Assembly: GCF_042237075.1 (NCBI RefSeq)
Contig: NZ_JBCGDC010000001.1
Span: 90,555-154,554 of the forward strand
Direction: 5' to 3'
Length of the DNA stretch: 64,000 nucleotides
From: Polymorphospora lycopeni
Lineage (GTDB): Bacteria > Actinomycetota > Actinomycetes > Mycobacteriales > Micromonosporaceae
In this document: positions 58,910 to 64,000 of the stretch, piece after piece
Layout of the letters: each line of letters begins with the position of its first letter
Numbering within the stretch: the first letter of the stretch is position 1
Position numbers and translations under genes: made by a program
Notes under the pieces: model-generated
What the model saw: only the letters and a program-made list of their open reading frames with translations
What the model was told of the DNA's origin: nothing
Database searches by the model: none

Positions 58910-59164
58910 TCAGCCGCCGGCGAACGGCGGCAGGACGTCGACGGTCACGCCCGCCGGAAGTGGTGCTAGACGATCATGCCAGGCGGTTCCGTCGACCAGA
59001 AAACTCGCGATCCCCAGTACGTGGGCCAGCCGTTCCCCGTGCGCGGCCGCGAGTAGGTCGACGAGTTCGTCCAGCGACCGTACCGCCGCGAGGGTCTCCT
59101 CGGCGGTGCCCGCCGCGGCCCGTGCGGCGGCGAAGTAGCGCACGGTGAGCTGCGATTCCGCCAC
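58910..59164 (-). CDS. moaD: molybdopterin synthase sulfur carrier subunit
   Basis: 84 residues, ubiquitin-like fold: QLTVRYFAAARAAAGTAEET, LAHVLGIASFLVDGTAWHDR, LPAGVTVDVLPPFAGG. The C-terminal Gly-Gly is intact, as needed for thiocarboxylate formation. GTG start at 59164, two nt after the moaA stop. It supplies sulfur to MoaE, whose gene is at 39.4 kb. No MoeB/MoeZ-type activating enzyme was found in the window. Confidence 0.9.
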   Translation of the reverse strand: MAESQLTVRYFAAARAAAGTAEETLAAVRSLDELVDLLAAAHGERLAHVLGIASFLVDGTAWHDRLAPLPAGVTVDVLPPFAGG

Positions 59165-59166
59165 CC

Positions 59167-60183
59167 TCAGCCGCCGATCGCCGACATCGGGCGGGCCGGT
59201 TGCAGGAACGTCGGGTCGTCGATGCCGTGGCCGGCCTTCTTGCCCCACATCGCGGCCCGCCACCGGTCGGCGAGTTCGGCGTCGCCGGCACCGGCGCGCA
59301 GCGCCGCGCGCAGGTCCGTCTCCTCGACGGCGAAGAGGCAGGCGCGTACCTGCCCGTCGGCGGTCAGCCGGGTGCGGTCGCAGTCGCCGCAGAACGGCCG
59401 GGTCACCGTGCCGATCACGCCGACGCGGGCGGAGTGGCCGTCGACCAGCCAGGTCTCGGCCGGTGCGCCGCCCCGTTCGGTCGGGTCGGGGCGCAGGGTG
59501 AACCCGGTCCGCAGATCGGCCAGGATCTCGTCGGCGGTCACCATCTCCGCCCGGTTCCAGCCGTGCTGCGCGTCGAGCGGCATCTGCTCGATGAACCGCA
59601 GTTCGTAACCGTTGGCGAGGGCGAACCGCAGCAGGTCGACGGCCTCGCCGTCGTTGATCCCCCGCATCAGCACGGCGTTGACCTTCACCGGTGTCAGGCC
59701 GGCGGCCGCCGCGGCGGCCAGCCCGGCGAGTACGTCGGGCAGCCGGTCCCGGCGGGTCAGCTCGGCGAAACGGGCCCGGTCGAGGGTGTCCAGCGACACG
59801 TTCACCCGGTCGAGTCCGGCGTCCCGCAGCGGTCCGGCGAGCCGGGCCAACCCGATCCCGTTGGTGGTCAGCGACAGCCTCGGACGAGGGCTGAGCCCGG
59901 CCACGGCCGCCACGATGCCGACCAGGTTGGGGCGGATCAGCGGTTCGCCGCCGGTGAACCGGACCTCGGTGACGCCCAGCCGCTCCACCGCGACCCGGAC
60001 CAGCCGGATCACCTCGGCGTCGCCGAGCATCTCGTCGCGCGGCAGCCAGGCCAGCCCTTCGGCCGGCATGCAGTAGGTGCAGCGCAGGTTGCACCGGTCG
60101 GTCAGCGAGACCCGCAGGTCGGTCGCCGTCCGACCGAAGCGGTCGGCGAGCCCGGCCCGCTCGGGCTGCCCGACGGTCGTCAT
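59167..60183 (-). CDS. moaA: GTP 3',8-cyclase (radical SAM)
   Basis: 338 residues. The radical SAM cluster is CNLRCTYCMP near residue 31 (SLTDRCNLRCTYCMPAEGLA). The S-adenosylmethionine-binding part is VTEVRFTGGEPLIRPNLVG. The C-terminal second cluster and GTP-binding segment is PFCGDCDRTRLTADGQVRAC LF, with the C-x2-C-x13-C spacing. The protein ends in S-A-I-G-G, the conserved MoaA tail. The ATG at 60183 sits 6 nt after TACCGT. It is first gene of moaA-moaD-phosphoesterase, and its product feeds MoaC from the cluster at 37 kb. Confidence 0.95.
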   Translation of the reverse strand: MTTVGQPERAGLADRFGRTATDLRVSLTDRCNLRCTYCMPAEGLAWLPRDEMLGDAEVIRLVRVAVERLGVTEVRFTGGEPLIRPNLVGIVAAVAGLSPRPRLSLTTNGIGLARLAGPLRDAGLDRVNVSLDTLDRARFAELTRRDRLPDVLAGLAAAAAAGLTPVKVNAVLMRGINDGEAVDLLRFALANGYELRFIEQMPLDAQHGWNRAEMVTADEILADLRTGFTLRPDPTERGGAPAETWLVDGHSARVGVIGTVTRPFCGDCDRTRLTADGQVRACLFAVEETDLRAALRAGAGDAELADRWRAAMWGKKAGHGIDDPTFLQPARPMSAIGG

Positions 60184-60189
60184 CGTCCG

Positions 60190-60195
60190 ACGGTA
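60190..60195 (-). promoter_or_regulatory. -10 box of leaderless promoter for moaA-moaD
   Basis: TACCGT on the minus strand, 6 nt from the ATG at 60183. Confidence 0.6.
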
Positions 60196-60226
60196 GCGCG
60201 TCGCCGGTGCCCGCCGTACCCGGTGC

Positions 60227-61117
60227 TCAGGCACGCAGGGCCGCCTCGGCGGCGGCCCGGACCGCACCGGCGTAGGCGGCGCCGAACAGCGCGGTGTGCA
60301 CCAGCAACAAGTGCAACTGGTGTACGGGCACCCGCTCCCGCCAGCCGTCGGCCAGCGGCCACACCTCGCCGTACCCGTCGATGATCTCCGCGAGGTGCGG
60401 TGCGCCACCGAAGAGCGCGAGCTGGGCCAGGTCGGTTTCGCGGTGCCCGCCGTGCGCCGCCGGGTCGACCAGCCAGGCCCGCCCGTCCGCGGCCCACAGC
60501 ACGTTGCCCGGCCACAGGTCGCCGTGCAGGCGGGCGGGCGGCTCCGTGCCGCCGTACCCGTCGATCCCGGCGACCAGCCGCTCCACCAGGGCGACCTCGG
60601 TCGCGGAGAGCGCGCCGTTGTCGACCGACCGCCGCAGGTAGGGCAGCAGCCGACGCTCGGCGAACCACGCCGACCACGGCCCGGCCGACGGCGTGTTGTC
60701 CTGCGGCAGCGCGCCGATGAAGCCCGGCCACTCGGCGCCGAAGGCGGGCGCCCCGGCCCGGTGCAGCGCCGCCAGTTCCCGGCCGAACCGGGCGGCGGCG
60801 CGGGCGGTGGCCGGTCCGGGCTCGACCCACTCGAGCGCCAGCAGGTCCGGCAGGGCCACGACCACCTCCGGTACGGGCACCGCGTCCGCCGCCCGCAGCC
60901 AGGCCAGCCCGGCCGCCTCGGCGGCGAAGAACCCCTCCGGTACGGGTGTGGCCGACCCCGGCGGCCAGGTCTTGGTGAACAGCGAGCTGCCGTCGTCGAG
61001 GGTGAGGCGGGACGCCGCGCAGATGTCCCCGCCACCCACCGGCGTCTCGCGAATCCGCTGGTGGGTGAGGAAGGTCGGCAGGTGCTGCGGGTGCGCCCGG
61101 AGGTAGGCCAGGTCCAT
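60227..61117 (-). CDS. fructosamine kinase family protein
   Basis: 296 residues with the aminoglycoside-phosphotransferase-like kinase fold. The phosphate-anchoring strand is LFTKTWPP, with lysine at the usual site. The catalytic loop is ARLHGDLWPGNVLWAADGRA WLVDPAAHGGHRETDLAQLA LFGG, which contains H-G-D-L-W-x-G-N and the D-P-A magnesium motif. It resembles fructosamine-3-kinases, which phosphorylate ketoamines on glycated proteins so that they decompose. ATG start with TAGGTT 6 nt before. It lies upstream of moaA on the same strand but has its own promoter. Confidence 0.88.
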   Translation of the reverse strand: MDLAYLRAHPQHLPTFLTHQRIRETPVGGGDICAASRLTLDDGSSLFTKTWPPGSATPVPEGFFAAEAAGLAWLRAADAVPVPEVVVALPDLLALEWVEPGPATARAAARFGRELAALHRAGAPAFGAEWPGFIGALPQDNTPSAGPWSAWFAERRLLPYLRRSVDNGALSATEVALVERLVAGIDGYGGTEPPARLHGDLWPGNVLWAADGRAWLVDPAAHGGHRETDLAQLALFGGAPHLAEIIDGYGEVWPLADGWRERVPVHQLHLLLVHTALFGAAYAGAVRAAAEAALRA

Positions 61118-61123
61118 CCGGGC

Positions 61124-61129
61124 AACCTA
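61124..61129 (-). promoter_or_regulatory. -10 box of leaderless promoter for the fructosamine kinase gene
   Basis: TAGGTT on the minus strand, 6 nt from the ATG at 61117. Confidence 0.55.
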
Positions 61130-61199
61130 ACCGTTGCCCAGCCAAATCTGTGCTCCCCAGGTGGTATCGCGGCGGCCGATTCGGGGGTAGAGATGAGGT

Positions 61200-61277
61200 A
61201 TGAGCGAGCGTAGTGAAGGAATCGGCAAGCTCAGATCGAATCATGGCGGCCGCGAGCGAAGTGAGCAGGCGTTATGA
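61200..61277 (+). CDS. 25-codon MSER leader ORF overlapping the GNAT start
   Basis: ATG to TGA, starting MSERSEGIGKLRS and ending ERSEQAL. Its last codons and stop overlap the acetyltransferase start as ATGA (ATG 61274, TGA 61275-61277). The DNA has an internal direct repeat, gcgagcgtagtgaag and gcgagcgaagtgagc (12 of 15 identical). It shares its opening 11 bases and ending with the leader ORF at 16560-16592, which looks like a shortened copy. GAGG stands close before its ATG. Probably a dispersed coupling element; translation is unproven. Confidence 0.5.
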   Translation: MSERSEGIGKLRSNHGGRERSEQAL

Positions 61278-61786
61278 ACGAGGTCGCGATCCGCCCGTAC
61301 CGGCCCGCCGACCACGGAGCCGGCCGGAGTCTCTGCGCCGAACTGGCCACCCACCATGGTGTGCTCTACGCCGATCCGGGGCACGGCGGCGCCGACCCGG
61401 GTGCGGCGTTCGAGGAATATCTGACCAGGCTCGACCTGTCCGGCGTGTGGGTCGCCGAACACCCGGTCGACGGCGTGGTCGGCCTGGTCGGTCTGATCAT
61501 GGACGGGTCGTCGGGGCAGGTCGAACCGGTGGTGGTGGCCCGGACCCATCGCAGCCGGGGAATCGGTCGCGCGCTGCTCCGCCGGGTCGCCGACGAGGCC
61601 CGCCGCCGGGGTCTGGACAAGCTGACGGTACGCCCGCAGGCCCGCAACGAGCAGGCTCTGCGCTGCCTGCACGCGGCCGGCTACGACGTGCTGTCCGCCG
61701 TCGAGCTGACCCTCGACCTGCAGCCGGGTGGTGGCGGTGGCGACCGCGACGACGTCGCACTTCACGGAGTGCGGTTTCGGTCCTGA
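61274..61786 (+). CDS. GNAT family N-acetyltransferase
   Basis: 170 residues. The acetyl-CoA-binding motif is VVVARTHRSRGIGRALLRRV with R-x-x-G-I-G-R near residue 95. The motif A helix DEARRRGLDKLTVRPQARNE QALRCLHAAGYDVLSAVELT L follows. The N-terminal part is VAIRPYRPADHGAGRSLCAE LATHHGVLYADPGHGGADPG. Substrate unknown. The ATG at 61274 overlaps the small MSER ORF; no independent ribosome binding site is seen, so initiation may depend on the leader. Confidence 0.85.
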   Translation: MNEVAIRPYRPADHGAGRSLCAELATHHGVLYADPGHGGADPGAAFEEYLTRLDLSGVWVAEHPVDGVVGLVGLIMDGSSGQVEPVVVARTHRSRGIGRALLRRVADEARRRGLDKLTVRPQARNEQALRCLHAAGYDVLSAVELTLDLQPGGGGGDRDDVALHGVRFRS

Positions 61787-61809
61787 GCAGCGACAATACT
61801 CTGCGTGAC

Positions 61810-61835
61810 TGTGGATGACCGGCGTGTCGTCCACA
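61810..61835. promoter_or_regulatory. inverted repeat with DnaA-box-like arms upstream of the DUF4192 gene
   Basis: Arms tgtggatgac and gtcgtccaca pair at 9 of 10 positions around a 6-nt centre. Each arm contains a sequence one base from a DnaA box (TCATCCACA on the minus strand, TCGTCCACA on the plus strand). It lies 53 nt before the DUF4192 start and may be an operator. Confidence 0.4.
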
Positions 61836-61887
61836 GGCGCGGGGCAGGGCATTCCGATCAACGGGCGGCCGGGCCAGGCTGCTCGGC

Positions 61888-63024
61888 ATGACCCTGACCG
61901 ATCCCCCGCCCCCGCCCGACCAGCCGCCGTCCACCGGACCCGGCGCCCGGTCGGGGCCGCCGCCGGCGCCGAAGCTCTCCGTGCGCTCGCCCGCCGACCT
62001 CCTCGCCGCCGTGCCCTACCTGATCGGGTTCCACCCGGCCGACAGCGTCGTGGTGGTGGCACTTCGCGGCTCGAAGATCGTCTTCGCGGCTCGGGGCGAC
62101 CTGCCCACGCCCGGCGCGTCCGCCCCGGCCCGGGACGCCACCGCCCGGCATCTCGCCCTGGTCGTCGCCAGGCAGCGGGCCGACAGCGCGATGATCGTCG
62201 GCTACGGTGCCGCGACCCGGGTCACCCCGACCGTCGAACTGGTCGGGACGGCGCTGCGTGAAGCCCGGCTGCGTGTGCTGGAGGCGCTGCGGGTGACCGA
62301 GGGCCGCTACTGGTCGTACCTGTGCGACGCCGTCGACTGCTGTCCCGCCGAGGGCACCGCATACGACCCGGCGGCAACCGAGGTGGCGGCCGCCGCCACC
62401 TTCGCCGGCCAGGTCGCGCTCCCCGATCGGGCGGCGCTGGCCAACCAGGTCGCCCCGGTCGTCGGGCCGGCCCGCGAGGCGATGCGGCAGGCCACCCGCC
62501 GCGCCGACAACCGGCTCCGCGAACTGGTCGACGGGGCGGCTCCGCCGACGACGGCCGACCGGGTGGTGCGCATCGCGGGCGAGGCCGCCGTACGGGCCGC
62601 GATGACCCGGCACCGGGAGCAGGGGCGGCTCACCGACGACGAGTTGGCCTGGCTGACCGTGCTGTTGCCGCACCTGCCGGTCCGGGACCACGCCTGGGAA
62701 CGCATCGGCGACGACGACTGGCAGGTGACGATGTGGACGGACGTGGTGCGACGGGTGGAGCCCGGACTCGCCGCCGCCCCCGCGAGCCTGCTCGCGTTCG
62801 CCGCCTGGCGGGCCGGCAACGGCGCGCTGGCGAGCGTCGCGATCGACCGGGCGTTGCACGCCGAACCCGGCTACTCCATGGCGCTGTTGATCGACGAGGC
62901 GCTGCAACTGGGAACCCCGCCCTCGATGCTCGCCGAGTGGCCACAGGCCGGTGGCCGCATGCCCCCTCGGCGTTCTGCCGGACCCGCACGCCGCCGGACC
63001 CGCCGTCGCCGGATCGGCACCTGA
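61888..63024 (+). CDS. DUF4192 domain protein
   Basis: 378 residues. After a Pro-rich N-terminal 30 residues it has LSVRSPADLLAAVPYLIGFH PADSVVVVALRGSKIVFAAR GDLP, a conserved DUF4192 core. RVLEALRVTEGRYWSYLCDA VDCCPAEGTAYDP with a C-C pair follows, and then TRHREQGRLTDDELAWLTVL LPHLPVRDHAWERIGDDDWQ. The C-terminal 45 residues are basic and low complexity. Widespread in actinobacteria, function unknown. The ATG at 61888 gives the usual N-terminus; the start region lacks a strong ribosome binding site, and a CAGGCT box lies 7 nt before. Confidence 0.85.
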   Translation: MTLTDPPPPPDQPPSTGPGARSGPPPAPKLSVRSPADLLAAVPYLIGFHPADSVVVVALRGSKIVFAARGDLPTPGASAPARDATARHLALVVARQRADSAMIVGYGAATRVTPTVELVGTALREARLRVLEALRVTEGRYWSYLCDAVDCCPAEGTAYDPAATEVAAAATFAGQVALPDRAALANQVAPVVGPAREAMRQATRRADNRLRELVDGAAPPTTADRVVRIAGEAAVRAAMTRHREQGRLTDDELAWLTVLLPHLPVRDHAWERIGDDDWQVTMWTDVVRRVEPGLAAAPASLLAFAAWRAGNGALASVAIDRALHAEPGYSMALLIDEALQLGTPPSMLAEWPQAGGRMPPRRSAGPARRRTRRRRIGT

Positions 63025-63031
63025 CCGCCGT

Positions 63032-63055
63032 GGGCCCGCCCTTCATGGGCGGCCC
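63032..63055. terminator. bidirectional terminator
   Basis: Arms gggcccgccc and gggcggccc with a 5-nt loop and one bulged base, between the converging DUF4192 and nucleotidyltransferase genes. Confidence 0.65.
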
Positions 63056-63057
63056 GT

Positions 63058-63912
63058 TCAACTGTTGTAACTGCGTAGCAGCGTTGCCATGTATGCCGGG
63101 GCCAGCGTTCGGACGAATGTCTCGGGCGTGGCTGTCGTTAGAGCCTGGACAGCCAGGTCGACACCGGGAGAGCGCCTACGGCCGAATAGTTCGCGCAGGT
63201 GTTCGACGCCATCGCGTACGCTCGCGCCGGCCATGTCATCGTTGGCCAGTGTCCGTAGCCTGGCTCCGACATGGTCGGCAGGATCTGACTGCATCAGACG
63301 GATCACGTCGCTGGCGTCCTTTGGCTTGACTCGGTCCAGTCGCCTGGCATCTACGGCGGTCAGTCGTTCATGCAGCTTGTGCGCCTTTGCCACCAGCAAT
63401 GCTGCGGTTCCTGCTACTGGGACGAGCAGTGCGCGTCGATCGATCTGCGGGTCCAAGCTGGTGATCAGTACGTTGCTGTGGTCGGCGGCGGCAGCCTCCA
63501 GGCCAGGGGTCCGACGGGCCGCATTCTTGCCGTGTGTTGGCAGTTCCGCCGAGCGTCGGCCCCGGCCCGCGAGCCTCTCGGGTACGAGTAGATCGACTGG
63601 AACGTCAACGGTACGGCCACCTATGGCGGTCGAGGCGATCCAGATGCCCGGCTCGGTAGTCAGTCGGAACCCTGCTGACCGCATCGCTTCCTCGATCTTG
63701 GGTTCCTGGCCGAGCATCCGAGGGTCGAGGGTGAGGTCGGCGTCCGTTGTGAATGGCGCGATGCTGATGTCGAGTTCAGCGTCGCCGGTGCGCACGTATA
63801 TCGCCTGAGCGCCGGCCAGGATGACAGCCTTTCGGTGTTCGGCCAGGGCTTCGAAAGCGTCCAGTAGTACACGGCGCGCAGCTATGTACAGGGGGTCCGT
63901 AGAGGTGCTCAC
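63058..63912 (-). CDS. nucleotidyltransferase-fold protein, AbiEii-like
   Basis: 284 residues. LAGAQAIYVRTGDAELDISI APFTTDADLTLD near residues 33-62 matches the head of minimal nucleotidyltransferases: G-x-x-A followed by T-x-D-x-D. VDVPVDLLVPERLAG could give the third acidic residue, as D in VPVDLL. The C-terminal part is helical, with ALLVAKAHKLHERLTAVDAR RLDRVKPKDASDVIRL, a K-x-x-D pattern common in this family. AbiEii-type toxins belong here, but no AbiEi antitoxin gene is visible, so a toxin role is not shown. GC is lower than in the neighbours and codon use less extreme, which suggests acquisition by transfer. GTG start; TAAGGT lies 8 nt before. Confidence 0.65.
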   Translation of the reverse strand: MSTSTDPLYIAARRVLLDAFEALAEHRKAVILAGAQAIYVRTGDAELDISIAPFTTDADLTLDPRMLGQEPKIEEAMRSAGFRLTTEPGIWIASTAIGGRTVDVPVDLLVPERLAGRGRRSAELPTHGKNAARRTPGLEAAAADHSNVLITSLDPQIDRRALLVPVAGTAALLVAKAHKLHERLTAVDARRLDRVKPKDASDVIRLMQSDPADHVGARLRTLANDDMAGASVRDGVEHLRELFGRRRSPGVDLAVQALTTATPETFVRTLAPAYMATLLRSYNS

Positions 63913-63920
63913 GGGAGGCG

Positions 63921-63926
63921 ACCTTA
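63921..63926 (-). promoter_or_regulatory. -10-like box before the nucleotidyltransferase gene
   Basis: TAAGGT on the minus strand, 8 nt before the GTG at 63912. It competes with the small ORF directly upstream as the way translation of this gene begins. Confidence 0.4.
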
Positions 63927-63927
63927 G

Positions 63928-63999
63928 TCATCGAGGCTCTTCGAACTTGGGCGGGGTTCGTGGCTGAGCCGACCCGAGCGTGAGGGGCTCGCAGCTCAT
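63928..63999 (-). other. 23-codon ORF upstream of the nucleotidyltransferase gene, possible leader
   Basis: ATG to TGA on the minus strand, reading MSCEPLTLGSAQPRTPPKFE and onwards. It ends 15 nt before the GTG of the next gene rather than overlapping it. Its opening atgagctgcgag resembles the MSER leader ORFs, but the remainder differs. It touches the window edge, so its context is unknown; it may not be translated. Confidence 0.25.
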
Positions 64000-64000
64000 C

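Noticed and set aside
63058..63912. AbiE type IV toxin-antitoxin system
   Set aside because: Only the nucleotidyltransferase-like gene is present; no AbiEi-type regulator is adjacent within the window.

Overview
The window is very GC-rich actinobacterial DNA, most likely from the family Micromonosporaceae (Micromonospora/Salinispora type). That placement is an inference. It rests on base composition, on many leaderless genes with a TANNNT box just before the start codon, and on gene order. Two gene blocks that flank oriC in Mycobacterium tuberculosis lie here within about 10 kb of each other: the sigM-murJ-pcnA block (1-6.6 kb) and the ino1-padR-DUF5318-ponA-GT87-rpsF-ssb-rpsR-rplI-dnaB block (10.7-29.8 kb). 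The left edge therefore probably points towards dnaA/oriC.

Layout. 1-10.7 kb: anti-sigma factor (cut by the edge), SigM-type sigma factor, a membrane pseudokinase, lipid II flippase MurJ, the CCA-adding enzyme, a zinc-ribbon membrane protein, a flotillin/NfeD pair and an O6-methylguanine methyltransferase. 10.7-21.4 kb: a PadR regulator and myo-inositol-3-phosphate synthase behind a palindromic operator, DUF5318, a bifunctional penicillin-binding protein, two polytopic GT-C-like membrane proteins and endonuclease IV. 21.5-29.8 kb: a secreted protein, the ribosomal operon rpsF-ssb-rpsR-rplI with a structured leader, a VWA lipoprotein, a repeat-rich membrane protein, a cluster of DnaA boxes and dnaB. 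29.8-36.5 kb: a DinB-type protein, a zinc-ribbon protein, a phosphoribosyltransferase, and a coupled operon of a GGDEF-EAL protein, a membrane glycosyltransferase-like protein and two fluoride channel subunits. 37-41.3 kb: molybdenum cofactor genes moaC-mog-moeA-moaE and a GT87 gene broken by an assembly error. 41.6-50.1 kb: a DoxX protein and a five-gene, fully overlapping operon (SWIM zinc finger, DUF5691, MoxR AAA+ ATPase, DUF5682, VWA). 50.1-54.1 kb: an AAA ATPase, two paralogous Pro-rich secreted-domain proteins and a small A24 prepilin peptidase. 54.1-64 kb: a protein joining an EndoQ-like PHP nuclease to a UvrD helicase, a metallophosphoesterase with moaD-moaA, a fructosamine-kinase-like protein, a GNAT acetyltransferase, DUF4192 and a nucleotidyltransferase-fold protein of lower GC.

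Points of interest. (1) Two perfect and several near-perfect DnaA boxes, many spaced 10-12 bp apart, lie upstream of dnaB. (2) The EndoQ-like/UvrD fusion suggests a one-polypeptide nick-and-unwind repair enzyme. (3) The MoxR-VWA-SWIM-DUF5682-DUF5691 operon is a conserved but functionally obscure AAA+/metal-binding system. (4) Two short ORFs beginning MSER end in an ATGA overlap with the next gene and look like a dispersed translational-coupling element. (5) The rpsF leader can fold so that it hides its own ribosome binding site.

Sequence quality. Four N positions (718-800, 16387, 24577-24631, 40842) are all flanked by duplicated sequence. At least the two single-N sites look like unmerged contig overlaps. 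The one at 40842 breaks a real gene. No rRNA, tRNA, CRISPR array, insertion sequence or prophage was recognised.
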